Assembly (NCBI GenBank): GCA_039881045.1
Contig: JAYWVB010000012.1
Location: forward strand, 62,001 to 126,000
DNA from: Chaetomium olivaceum
Lineage: Eukaryota > Ascomycota > Sordariomycetes > Sordariales > Chaetomiaceae
Direction: 5' to 3'
Length of the DNA stretch: 64,000 bases
Below the pieces are notes generated by a model. That model saw only the letters and a program-made list of their open reading frames with translations, did not search any database and was not told the DNA's origin. The translations under genes were made by a program, and so were the position numbers. Shown one piece after another: positions 23,072 through 34,395 of the stretch (position 1 is the stretch's first letter; each line of letters starts with the position of its first letter).

Positions 23072-24125
23072 TTACAAGGTCACCACCAGCTTCGTTGCCG
23101 ACACACCGCTTGATGCTTTGTCCAGGGCAGCTTGGATCGATAAAAGCCCATGCCCAACAACCTTTGCCTGCGGTTCTGCTTGATACTTGCCAGCCTCCAG
23201 TGCATACCGCAGGAAGTCTTCGTACACCATCGTGCCTACGTTGGGTTCCGAAGCCTCCGCCTCTTCCTCGGTTCCCCGAATGCTGATTGCCAAGATACCT
23301 TTGGCAACAACACCATTTGGTATAATCTCCTCGTCAATCCAATCAGTTGTCGACACCACCATCTTTGTGCTGTCGATCTGGGAAACCGCCTGAGCAGTTC
23401 TCCTGAGCGAATCCTCACTCCCAATAGTGTCAAATGCACCAGCAAGCTTCTTGCCTCGGAAGGCCTCCTTCAGGTCCTCAAGTACGGTAGGGCTGTTAGT
23501 CCACGGACAGCGACGCTCCGAGCTGTTTCATCTTGTCAAAGTTCCTGGGCGATGCCGTGACGATGACTCCGCACCCGGCAGCGACGGCGAGCTGGATGGC
23601 GTTGCACCCGACGCTGCTCGACCCACCCCAAATGAGAAGCGTCATGGATGTTGGGCTAGGGTCTAAGCTGGGAGGCGGCAGGGCCAAGTTGTCCTGGTGG
23701 AAGAGAGCGGCCGATGCTGTCGATACGCCCAGGGGGAGGACAACCGCTTTCTCGAATGGCAGCGATGACGGGATGGGCGTCGCCATATTGGACTGGAGAA
23801 CCGTGTAGTTCTGAAACCCGGCGTGGCGCTCATCGTTGGTAGCAAAAGCCAGTGCGTGGCCAATAACACGGTCTCCGATCTTGAATTGCGTCTCGTCGAC
23901 GTCCGAACCGACGTCGACCACTTCGCCCGCAACGTCGACGCCCAAGATGAGGGGATACTTGAACGATGTCCAGGGGGTGCTTTGCATCTTCCAGTCGAGC
24001 TGGTTAATGGCAACTGCTGCATTCTTGACCACGATCTCATCGTCATCCGGGTACCTGTCCTCAGCCTCCCGCACCTGGAGCGGCTTGGACTTGTGCCCCG
24101 TTAGGAACGCCGCAAAGTTCTCCAT
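23072..24125 (-). CDS. Zinc-type alcohol dehydrogenase / quinone oxidoreductase, one frame break
   Basis: Medium-chain dehydrogenase/reductase with no visible intron. The N-terminal GroES-like part has VVKNAAVAINQLDWKMQ and PLILGVDVAGEVVDVGSDV, as in trans-acting enoyl reductases and ToxD-like proteins. The Rossmann part has LIWGGSSSVGCNAIQLAVAAG (NADPH-binding glycine motif) and IVTASPRNFDKMKQLGA. Zinc-binding Cys residues are lacking, so it is a zinc-free QOR type. After GASLSVD the frame breaks near 23490 (GACTAACAGC; two bases missing or one extra) and resumes as SPTVLEDLKEAFRGKKLAGA, ending KLVVTL at 23072. Total would be about 350 aa, the normal length. Reduction of an enoyl or quinone intermediate of the cluster is inferred. 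Confidence 0.8.
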
Positions 24126-25220
24126 CTATGCTTCAGGGCTCCAAATACAGACTGGGCTGGTGACGAAACTCTGCCTGTGTTTGGAAACAATCTGATGGGT
24201 TGTTTGACAGACCCGGAGCGAGACGAGCCCTCTGACCGCTTCTTCTTCCCCTGGCAACCTCCCCCTTTCGCTGCGCGGTCTGCGCCGGAGTAACAATGGG
24301 AAGTGATAAGCCGGGGGGCATTGCCGTGAGAGGTTGAGGCTCCGCATGTGAAGCTCGTTACCTCTTTCGTCTTTCAGCTGGCGACGCGCATATGCAAGAG
24401 GCCACAACTCGCATGAGTCGCACTTCCGGGGTTCTATTGGACCGGAGCAATTAGGCCGCAGCCATTTTCAATGACGAACGGATGAGGTTGAAAATGCTCA
24501 GCGAGGCCGTCTAGACTCATTATGTAGCATTGAGCTCCGAATCTTCGTGCATCATGCATATGCGGTTTCAGTCCCAGTGAAAAGGGGGGGTGGGGGGTTG
24601 GGCTCCTAATTATGGCTCCTATTTGCCGGCTTGGGGTTCCATTGAGTGTTGATCTCACAGTCACATCACCCTCTCACACAACATCAAAGACGCGATGGCA
24701 TGTATTCCAATGTCTTAATACACAGCACCAGGAAAGTATCCCCAGCCTCATCAACATCCCTCCCATTCTCCTGTGTACGGCCACACTGCATACCTGGTGC
24801 GGGGGCACCGGAATGAGCTGTCTTGATTTTGAATCTCCATCCGGCAAATCAAATCGCTGCAAGTGATTAATCCCCCTCGTGCATTGCGCAATGTGAATGA
24901 GTCCTCGGTTCGATGGTAAATGGGGGTTACGCAGCAGGAGCAAGACCCCGATTGTGGCGGCATTATCTGGTATGCCCTGATGCAGCTAAGCAGCATAATG
25001 GTTTTTGGTACCACCCGCCTGAACCCTGAGGGTGATGATAACTTCAAGCAGGCAGGTTCCGTTGCCACTGCTCATTACCAGTAGTACGCTGTGACATCCG
25101 CGTCACACCAACCCTCATCCCCCTCTCTCTTTCTCCTATGCTTTTGTCTCCTGAGATCTCTGGAGAAACCCATTGTCATAGTAAATCGATACAACGCCCT
25201 CTTGAGAGTAGGCCGGATCA
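24126..25220. other. Intergenic, right border of the cluster
   Basis: Divergent flank between the oxidoreductase and the ankyrin-vWA gene, about 1.1 kb. It contains a G-rich run near 24584-24600. The open frames seen on both strands have no recognisable domain. Confidence 0.45.
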
Positions 25221-27085
25221 ATGACGACAATCTGGACGCTCGCAGCGACGGGGACGTTGACGAAAGGGTCGCTTCTCGACCAACTAGACAAAGACCCTGG
25301 TCTTCTTGATCGAGAAGATAGGTCAGGTATCACCCCGCTCGGGTATGCTTTAATCAACGGGAAAACAAACGTGGTGAAACTCCTCTTGGAAAACCAAGCC
25401 AACCCAGACAAGGTGATGGGAGAATCGATGCCGTTTCCGGATGGGAGAACGCCAGCTTTTCTCGCAGCTGGTGCAAAGAAAGGGGCCGCACGCATGATGC
25501 AGCTGTTGCTGAAGAAGAACCCAAAGTCGTTCGACAAACCCATCGCTTCGAATAAAGACCAAACGCCGTTGATGATAGCTGTTCGGGCCCAAAATACCGA
25601 GGTCGTCAAAATGCTCATGGAGAAAGGAGCTTCGGTGGATAAGCGGAGAACCGATGGCAAATCGCCAATGGACCTGGCAAACGCGTTACCGGATGGTTCC
25701 AAGAAAACAGCAATTCAAGCTGCTCTACAACCAAACCTGAAGGGCGGGGGTGGTCTTCGAACCTATGTCAAAAGCTGGGCGGTTCGCGTACTTGGTCGCT
25801 TCAAAATCTTCAAACCGCTCGGTTCCATCCTCAAGGGTGCTACCCGCTACTTCCAGAAGCTTGCTCCGCCCGTTGAACCTGATGATGTAAGGACGTTGCC
25901 CTAGGCAAAGCCCCTTTCGACTGCCGACAGATTGCTGACGCTCGAATTTATCCAGGATTATGGCATCAAGGAGCCTGAAACTGTCGCCGACTTCAAAGAG
26001 CACCTGAACGATGCGGTAACTAATGGTAACCTCGAGAAGTTCTTCCCTCCTGGAGACTCGTACCTTGACGAAGTCGCCCAGAAAGCGGCCGGGTTGAAGA
26101 AGGACCCAAACAACATCCTCAACGAACCTACTCAGATCCAAGGACTTGCAACCCTGGCACTCTACCAAACCGTGCTCTATTGTGGTACGTAGACTTGATT
26201 TGCAGCACTACTTTATTATTCGCCGCAGGTTACCAGAGCTGACAGCAAACAACACACTGTAGACGACAGCTATTCGATGCGCGAGGAGAACCGTTGGCCC
26301 AGGCAAACCGAGCTCGCCACGCGCACCGCCGACATTGCCATCCAATCCGTCCCCAACCTCAAGGGGGTCCACTTCCGCTTCATTAACAAGGACACCCCTA
26401 ACACCGACGACCTCAAAGGCGACGGAGTGGCCGCGCAAATCCGTGACAACGCCCCCAACGGCTCGACGCCCATCGGCACCCAGCTCCGGGAGAAAATCCT
26501 CAAGCCCCTCATCTACTCGTCACTAGACGCCGGCAAGAAGCTCCCGCGCCCCTACCTGGTCATGATCATGACCGACGGCTGCCCCTGGGACGAGAACGTT
26601 GACGAGCTCCGGAATTCCATTCTGGACTGCGGCAAGCGCTTGAAGGCAGCTGGCTACAGGAAAGACGGTATGTACATACCCAACGCCATCTCAATCTGCA
26701 CGAGGTCTGACCACCTTCCCTCGAAAACTAGCCGTACGCTTCTGTCTCAGCCAAATTGGAACCGACGACGACGCCAGAGCCTTTCTCGACAGCCTGGACA
26801 TGGACGATGATGTCGGTGAAGTCCTTTACCGCACGGCGGGTGAGTCAACCCACCTTACCTCGCAATTGGTAAAAATGGCCAGAGGAATATGAGATTGCTA
26901 ATATTGCGTGGTTAGAACTCCTCGATGCCAAATATGAGGAGCTTCGGGAGAACGAGAAAGACCTGCAGAGCTGGGTAAGCACCCCGCACCCGCTGCGCTG
27001 TGGCGAGGTTTTGCATCGGCTGACTTGGTTTGTGTAGTTGCTCGGAAAGCTACTCACTCCGCTGGAGATTCTGAACGCTCCTTGA
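25221..27085 (+). CDS. Ankyrin-repeat and von Willebrand factor A protein with an in-frame TAG
   Basis: Five exons (25221-26184, 26263-26667, 26732-26839, 26916-26974, 27038-27085) add to 1584 nt in one frame. Residues about 30-165 are ankyrin repeats (GITPLGYALINGKTNVVKLLL, DQTPLMIAVRAQNTEVVKML). Residues about 320-460 are a vWA domain with complete MIDAS: DDSYS (DxSxS), TPIGT and MIMTDG. The C-terminus is helical (ELLDAKYEELRENEKDLQSW). One TAG at 25902-25904 interrupts the linker between the two domains. The codons on both sides stay in the same frame. The stretch from GTAAGG to this TAG is an 18-base GT...AG segment. Candidate explanations are a nonsense mutation of CAG, readthrough, or mis-sequence. 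The role is unknown; vWA domains bind protein ligands through a metal. Confidence 0.8.
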
Positions 27086-27765
27086 CTTCAGTCATGTAGT
27101 TACCATGAGATTTCGGGCATTGTAGTGCCAAGGCCCCGCTGGTGGCTCTGTTTTGGGCGTGAGCGCTGATTCAGGGGTGAAACAGAATTGTGCAGCCTAC
27201 CCAAATCAAAGTCGGAGCGGACCAAGGCCCGGAATGTCAGGAAAAGCAAAAGGAGTGAGGAGAGAGGCGCATTTAGATTGGTATTTCAGCTATGGATAGG
27301 AGTAGTATCGTGAATCTGTGAATACTTTTGGACGAGTTACGATCAGTCATAACACCAGCATAGCAGCACTTGCCGGCATTCGTTTCCTAAGTGCTCCTTT
27401 AAATGAGGCTGGAAGGACTCAAGCCCAGAACACCATCGACCCAACTATTTTCCATAGCCAGGGAAATGCGGTGACGGGAGACCCCTATTTAGGCTGAAAT
27501 GCGCTTTGTCGCGCGAAGGCCTACTCGGTTTCAACCGCTCATGCCGTCTGAGTCACTTGATCCGGGACCACGTAAGACATGTAAATAATATTCTGCTATG
27601 GAAGGATAAATAGAGAAGAGAATGCTTCTCGATAAAGATACCGTGTCCATCCCCCACACACTCTTGGGTTAACCCCTTGACTTGTACCCACGGGCATGGA
27701 CTTTGCCAGATCCAGACACCAATTGTTGCCGGCCGATTTGTCACACACTAATCTATCTTGACTAC
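27086..27765. other. Intergenic between convergent ankyrin genes
   Basis: 680 bp of 3' flanks. No gene recognised. Confidence 0.5.
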
Positions 27766-28485
27766 CTAGGTGCAACCCTCGACCGCAAGATTCCACAACT
27801 TGGGGTCCATGAGAGCGGACCCGCCCCCGTGTGCGCCTTCACTGTCCTGATTGCCCTCGCTGACGCCCTCGTCAGCAAGAACGTTCTGCAACGTCTTGTA
27901 CACGACCCTCTTAACCCCGATGCTGTCCATCAACGCCAGAAGGAAAAGAATGAAAGCCGAGATGAGATTGCCAGTCGCAGTGCGGACCTCTCGCCTCCAA
28001 CGGGTGGACTCCATGGCGTCGTCAATGACCGGGTTGTTGAGCCTGCTCGCCTGGGCCTCAGACTGCGCCGTTGTGCCGTTTGCCTCGACGAGGAGCTGGA
28101 TCACGTCGGGGTCTTTGTTGCGCGCCAGTTCGTTCTCGAGCGGTCTCGCGCCTCCGTTGACGTCTTGACGGCAGTGTCTGGCGTTTGCCTTGTGCTTCAG
28201 TAGGAGCTCCACAATCTTGGCTCGATTCCGGCCGATGCCTGAGTCTGTCACGATCCACAAGGGCGTCTTCTCATCGTGGGTGAGAGCATCGGCATTGGCG
28301 CCTTGCTGGAGGAGGAGCCGGACGACGTCGAGGTGACCGTTGCGGGCTGCTAGCGCAAGAGGAGTGAGGCCGTAAGTCCCTTCCCCTCGCTGGTCACTTT
28401 GGTCGTCAATTCCATGGTGTTGGAGATACGACGACAGACTAGCTCGGGTGAGGATACCCGCCGCGGCGTCTTGATAAAGAGACAT
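27766..28485 (-). CDS. Ankyrin-repeat protein, 239 aa (short paralogue of the ankyrin-vWA protein)
   Basis: Single exon. The N-terminus has the same layout as the neighbouring convergent gene: a short box 'AAxGxLTxxSL', then ankyrin repeats. Repeats run over residues about 40-140: YGLTPLALAARNGHLDVVRLL, KTPLWIVTDSGIGRNRAKIV, and a third starting ARPLENELARNKDPDVIQLL. A linker with a hydrophobic helix follows (TGNLISAFILFLLALMDSIG, about residues 183-202), possibly membrane-associated. No vWA domain follows, so it is either a short form or 3'-truncated. Function unknown; ankyrin repeats mediate protein contacts. Confidence 0.7.
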   Translation of the reverse strand: MSLYQDAAAGILTRASLSSYLQHHGIDDQSDQRGEGTYGLTPLALAARNGHLDVVRLLLQQGANADALTHDEKTPLWIVTDSGIGRNRAKIVELLLKHKANARHCRQDVNGGARPLENELARNKDPDVIQLLVEANGTTAQSEAQASRLNNPVIDDAMESTRWRREVRTATGNLISAFILFLLALMDSIGVKRVVYKTLQNVLADEGVSEGNQDSEGAHGGGSALMDPKLWNLAVEGCT

Positions 28486-30005
28486 TTTGAGAGGAGGAAC
28501 TCGGATGTATTGAAATGAGATTTAGCTAGTGCAATGTAAGAAAGAACCACCAAAGGACTGCTAAGTTTATGTGGGGTGGCTAACCTGGACGAGCGCACCA
28601 TAAGGTACCGTGGGCCGATATAATGAGCAGTTGGGCCCGGGAAGGGCCCTCTCTTCCTCTCCTTTCTTCATCTTCGCCCACAGCTGGGCCTTCCCGATTC
28701 ACGCACGTACATACTCGCCAGATTGACCGGGGCTGGTCAAGCCAGAGCCATATCACATGTATGTCCTTAGGAAATGACTTCCGGGGGGTTCCTGTAAACC
28801 CTTGGACAAACTGTCCATTTGCATATCTCCACATCGGGACCCGTCGCCATGTCGCCAGTCGTCTGGTGCTTGGGTATCAACGGCAAGGCTTTCTGCCCAA
28901 ACCTGGTTCCCATCCAGCCTCCGAGTCGGGGATGCGGGGAAAAGCCCAATCGCATGATCTGGGCAGAGTAGTACGCATTGTCTTATCGGCGTTTGTCTCC
29001 CCGCGCGCGCTGCATGCGCATGTTCGCAGCATGCAGATGCAGAGTGTGGCCAGCTGAATCCGCTGCGCGATACCCAATCAGCGCTATTTTGTGATAATTA
29101 CAACAACAGGCTGCCAGCGGAAGGGAGCATCGTCCAAGAAATGATGTGCAGGAAGATGCACGGTAGAGAGACATGGAAGTGACTTCAAGAGTTAAATAAC
29201 ATCATGATCAATATCTTGCTGCGAGACACAGGTCAACGAATGAGGACCGAGAACCCTCGAGGTCCGGAGCGAGGCTACCTAGACTTCTTGCAAAGCGCTG
29301 GCCGGCTAGGTTGTTCCACAATAACCCGCGATTAGTGCCGTTCCTCCTTCCACAACCCTGCCAGATAGATACACGCCGCCGAGAATCTCAAACCCGTGGT
29401 TTGCAGGTCCCGCCGGAGGTGGTAACCGATCTGATTCGTAAGACAAGCAGCACGCGGAATCAGCGCGGCGGCTTCCTTGAAACAGCCGTGCACTCGGACG
29501 GCCCAGCCGCGTGTACCATGACGAAACGTGACTGTCGACCGACAAAGCCGTGTACGACTACTGAGGGCGTAGACCAATATCGACGAAAAAGTATTATGTC
29601 AATAGGTACATATACTTTCCTAATGATGGCAGGAAGTTCTGTCCTGATTCCCATGTCCGGGTACATCGGACCGATCTTTGAAAATGAATTGGGCCGGAAC
29701 AAAAGGAAAGAGCGAGTATAGATTAGGCGTCATTTTGCATGCTCACCGTTTGTTTTCGGCGGCCGCGGTCATGATCACCTGGTATTGTTGGAAACGTCAT
29801 CTTGCGGGGGTAGTGGGAGAACAGACCCATATCTAACAGCAAAGTTTCCCTCAGCAATTTCTATGTTTGTGCGCAACCATGAACAGCTCCTGAGGTAGGG
29901 TGAGCGATGGGTGAGCTTAAGATAACCTTATGTATGTAGCCTGCTAGCATATGCGCCCTAGGACCTTTCACTCGATTCATTCCTCCCTCAAAAGGATACA
30001 AGGTA
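28486..30005. other. Intergenic, 1.5 kb
   Basis: No recognisable gene. Several 60-140 codon open frames on both strands overlap each other and have no domain. A CG/GC-rich partly palindromic stretch (CATGCGCATG with GCATGC nearby) lies at 29005-29040. Confidence 0.45.
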
Positions 30006-32753
30006 TCAAACAACTGCTTGTCCACCCCAACGTCTCTTCATCGTCACACTCCCCTCGCTAACCTTCACACCGTCTGTGACTTGCGTCCACCGGTCAACCC
30101 TCCAGATAAAGGCCTTCCACTGTTCCCTGTCTTTCTCCTGCCAAAGCTTCTGTATCGCGTCGACTCTCGACCAAAACGCCACCGTCTTGGTCTCGTGGTC
30201 GTAGCTCAATGTGGTAAAAACCCGAACTATGTCCCCCTTAATCTCGCCCGTCTCGCCCTCCTGTCGTAGAATCGAGTGCAGCCGGTTGCCCCCCGGAAGC
30301 GGCGACTTGATGTTACAGAAGACAAGTACGAAGTGTGGCAGCCGGAGCTGCGAGTTGTCCTTGAGGTGCGGAAATGAGACGGAATACTCGGCGATATTGG
30401 CGGGGCGACGAGATGCCCGCGCGGAGCTGTGAGGCCGAATGGCAGCAGCGGACTCCAGATGCTGAGGAGGGTGGAGAGCTCTGCTGCCCAAGGGGCAGTT
30501 GACATGGCACGCTGTGGGGAGGCGGCATCGATATGCTCAGGCGTGGTGATGAGGGCCTGGGGGCGTGCGCGGTTGTCTTGATGACGCCGCTGCACAAGTC
30601 CGCGATGATTCCAGAGAGCCAATGGGCTGGGTAGCCAATGTCGGCGAGCTGGGCGATCAGGCGGAGGAAGGCGGTCAGGTTGAGGGGAGTACACGGGGCT
30701 CATGGTGACCGTTTGGCGTGGGAAAGGCAAGCAGATCTTGAGGAAGAAACCGTGGAGCCACTTCTCCAGTGCCGGGCGGGATAGGAGATCTTTTCCTCTT
30801 GAAAGTCTTTTGGGGGGACATCCCCCCCAGGCGATGTAGTCTTCGGTCATGAACGCGACGGAGTCCAGGTGGGAATAGCCCCCCTTCATGCGCATGGCTT
30901 GCAGCAGGGCCGCCTTGCCTTCCTGCCCGTCATCTTCATACTCTGCGTACCCGGGTATCCGAGCCATTGCAAAGTGGTCCTTGATGCGGTTTTCATCATG
31001 TAACACCAAGTACTCGGACTGGAAGTCCTGGTGAGATCTGAACTCGGGTGGGTTCAGGAGGACCGTGAACCGTAGATTGGACTTGCTGTCTTCACGAAGC
31101 AGTGGCCGCGCGTAAAGAGCGACGGGGAAAAGTCCGCCGATGTAATCACTTTTAGTTTTAGAAAAACTCTGCAAGTCAAACTTTGCGCCAGGGGGCGAGA
31201 ACTTACGGAATATTGCTCATGTGGATTCGGTCGTACTTGCGGGGGAATTTAGCTGGATCGATTTTGGCACCCGGCGCAGGGGATCGGCCCTCAAGACAGT
31301 CCCAACGAAGGCGCTCCATAATGTCAGTAATCTCTCCTACCGTAGCTTCGATCATAAGCCGGTTGTCTCCCCCAAATTGGGCGAACATCAGCGCTGTAGT
31401 GGAGAAGAAACCTCCGATATCCTCAAGCACCCCTTGGTTGCTGAACATCGCTGGAAACTTGGCGGCAAGATCGGTGGGATCACTCTCAATCGACGGCACC
31501 TTGTCCTGGTCTTTGGCCATGGGGTATAGCGGATCGTTGGCGTTGTTGCGGGGTTCAGAGTAGTCGAAGTCGATGAGGGTCAGATTGGTGGCCCAGTTTT
31601 TGTCAATGTGAGCTGCAAGCTTTTGTTTGGCAGCTTCAGATCCTTTTCTGTACTCCTCCATCATGGCGACAAGCGGCTCATCTCGTCTCTTGGCAAAACC
31701 TTTGGACGGAAGGACCACGCCTAGGTCATCAAAACTCTTACGGTCGAGCTCGAAACCTGGTTCCACCCTGTGATCGTGGCCGGAGATTTGCGACAGCTTG
31801 CCTCTCTCACTCTTAACCCGCGCTGAAACGGTGCGTCTAATAACACGCGGGCTGTAGCAAGATTCTTGGGGAGGATTCTGCCAGAGGCGGAGAACCTGCG
31901 CAACCGCCTTGCGGGTTGCTGCTGGGATATAAAGCCAGTCATACAAAGGCTCATCCTCGTCTTCGACACGTTGAAGAAGGGCTTCAATGTGCGTCTGAAG
32001 CTTCTCGTTGACGGCTGCTGGCACAACCTGTGTGGCATACAGATATGCCATGACAGTGGGTGCATCCTCGATTCCCGGGGTCTTATTGAACTTTAGGACC
32101 GTGTAAGTAACGATCATGTCTAGAAAGATGAGGGTCCGGGCGATGGCGGCCGCACTGATGTCCACGAGTGTGATGTGGAGCCTTTTGCAGAGTCGCTTCT
32201 TCCGCGTCATCTCCAGCATGCCCGTCATGACCAGGGTGCTGAAGACATGGCGTGCGTCGCCGCTACCGCAAAACATGAGTGCTACCGAGTCTCGAGACGA
32301 ACAAGACTCTTGCAGGCGAGCGTCGAAGAACCATCCCCGATCTCATCGGAAATCCTGCGGGCCTGATCAAATCGTCTCCCATGTATGTAGCACTTTGCCA
32401 AGCGTTCCTGGAGGGTCCTCTTCTTCTTAACGGCGGCGTCCGAGTTATCCTCGGTGAGCTGAAGAGCCTTGAGGATGTATTCGGCGGCGGCAGCGTAATC
32501 TGCTAGCTCGAACTTGACGCTAGAAAGGTTGGATAGTGGCGTTGGATCGTTAGGTGCGAGGGCCGCAGCCTTCTCATATTCGCGCCCAGCTACCGGTAGA
32601 TATGTACAAGTTAGATTTCAGTCAATCCGCGCCCCGCCAGTGAAAACTCGGGAGGTGGAACACCCCAGGGCACCCACCTTCTGCGAGCTTTCCGAGCTTG
32701 TATAACTCGTTGCCCTGCTTTCTAATGGTTTCAGCACTTTCCGGGGCCGTCAT
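30006..32753 (-). pseudogene. DUF4470 protein with TPR-like N-terminus, several frame breaks
   Basis: The start at 32753 opens MTAPESAETIRKQGNELYKL, followed after an intron (about 32596-32672) by a TPR-like helix pair (YEKAAALAPNDPTPLSNLSS, AAAEYILKALQL). The frame then changes near 32335 (GGGGATGG). The next frame carries the DUF4470 signature VALMFCGSGDARHVFSTLVM and KRLHITLVDISAAAIARTLI, which resembles the start of a methyltransferase-like fold. It runs on to DYIGGLFPVALYARPLLREDS after an intron near 31140-31205. In the C-terminal third the conserved reading moves between all three frames (LTAFLRLIAQLADIGYPAHW, then ALITTPEHIDAASPQRAMST, then LPHFVLVFCNIKSPLPGGNR), ending at 30006. With at least three breaks I call it a pseudogene, or a gene with sequence errors. 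Function of DUF4470 is unknown. Confidence 0.65.
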
Positions 32754-33076
32754 TTTGATTCGAGCGGTTTCACTGCTTTTCTAGTGTCGCCTGTGTATGG
32801 ATGTCCTATTTCGGGAAGTTGCGCGCTGGGAGGAATGCTATCCGTTGGGCTTGGTTCTGTTTAGTTGCCCTGGACTGGAAGGTGGGGCAGGCTTTTCCCC
32901 TCACACCACTGCGTACCACCTGACTGTAACAGTGCCGGACGGCTGTAAAATCTGGAAGTTTCCAAGCTGCCGGAACACTGGTTACCTGATCTTTCTGGTT
33001 GACAAAAGTTGAGAGCCAAACAATTGTTCAGCGACACCTCACCACCATGCCGCTACCAGTATGTAGTAACAGCCAG
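32754..33076. other. Short intergenic gap
   Basis: About 320 bp between the 5' end of the DUF4470 gene and the 3' end of the next minus-strand gene. No gene seen. Confidence 0.5.
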
Positions 33077-34395
33077 CTATGTATTACTTAACCCCACAAA
33101 GACCACCAGCACGGCCGCATACGCTGCCGTACTCGAAAACACATCCTTGGGCTCGCCGAGCAGGACCGCCATGACCGCCCCAAAAGCACAACACACCCCG
33201 TCGTCGTGATCAAACACAAAGTACAGAGATTCACGCAGCACCATCAGGCACATAGGACACACCAGAAACGTACCGCCCAATACCGCCATGGCGTGCCGCC
33301 GATGGGCACCGTCCAGTCGGCCGTCTCCCAGGGACCGTCGACTGAGACAAAGTGTTCAAGGTTGCCATCACTGTGTTCGTCTTCGGCGGGTGGGGAATAG
33401 CCAGCTTTGCTGTCCTTGTTTTTCCTTTTGCAGCTCGACCTGTCCAGCTTGGGGCAGATGGGTTTCTGCACAGGACAGGTGCTGGTGTTGAGCATGCTGC
33501 GGATGACGAGGTCGTCCACCAGCCGCTCCCCTGTCACGAGGAAGTTGTCACGCAGTGCTTCGCTGCTTTTGGGCATGTAGTCGTAATTTTTGAGGGCTGC
33601 GGCTGTATAGAAGATGCTGGGTTCATGCCAAGAGGTAAGGATAACATAAACGAAAAGGGGGTGAAAGGGAGGGAAACAAAAACAAAAAGGAAAGCTCACT
33701 GTAAGCCTGCAAATCCGCCTCCCAACCCGCCGGTTCCATGTCCCGAAACCGCATATTCACCACATGCTTAACCAACTGACACTGCAGCTCAGCCAAACTG
33801 ATGCGGTAGCTCGTTTGCATTGCCCCCTTTTCCTTGGGCTCCGGTCGGTTGTAATATCCGTCATTCCTTTGCGCCGACGACGCATCGGCTTTCCTGCCCA
33901 GAACAACACTGAACACCCGGCGAGCAAGTGAGTGATGCGTGCGAGGGCAGTTGTGTGCTCCCGCACTTCCATGATCAGGTTATCGCGATGGTTTGATATG
34001 GCAAACCGCCCAAACGTCTTCGCGTCGTCCGGGTCAAACGGGTACTTGGCCGCCAATCGCTCGCGGTCCAAAGACCGCTTGACCCGTGACGCTCCGATGA
34101 TCGACCTCGGCCGGCTGATGGTGCTTGCCGTGCCATGTGGATTAGACTCCATCTGTAGATATATTCTCTCTGCTGCCTCCAGGTGCCTTGGGTTCCGCGG
34201 CGCTGTAGTGAGAATGGCCGACCAGGCTTGCTTGGTCCACTTGCCCCTCTGGCGCAGGCGCAATGGACATCCTCGATCGGACCCGAGTTGAGGCACTATC
34301 GCCGCCGTCATCATCTCATGCCCATGGTTTGTCTGTCTCTTTGCCCTCAGAAACCGACGCGCTCTGCTTGGCAGGTTGGCTGTCATTATCTTCAT
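33077..34395 (-). pseudogene. DUF6594-like membrane protein, at least two frame breaks
   Basis: A helical N-terminal part (about 33900-34300) includes RFAISNHRDNLIMEVREHTTA and changes frame near 33915. The middle reads ISLAELQCQLVKHVVNMRFR and AALKNYDYMPKSSEALRDNF, then ERLVDDLVIRSML. The C-terminus changes frame near 33289 to MAVLGGTFLVCPMCLMVLRE and ends with a second hydrophobic helix followed by TAAYAAVLVVFVGLSNT. A soluble helical part, two C-terminal transmembrane helices and the AAYAAVLVVFVG ending resemble fungal DUF6594 proteins. An intron near 33632-33700 has a donor GTGAGC but the phase does not fit perfectly. Function unknown; family assignment from memory, moderate certainty. 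Confidence 0.45.

Noticed and set aside
28980..29045. GC-rich palindromic stretch as a regulatory site or RNA gene
   Set aside because: Pairing is imperfect and no tRNA-like or known RNA structure could be drawn.
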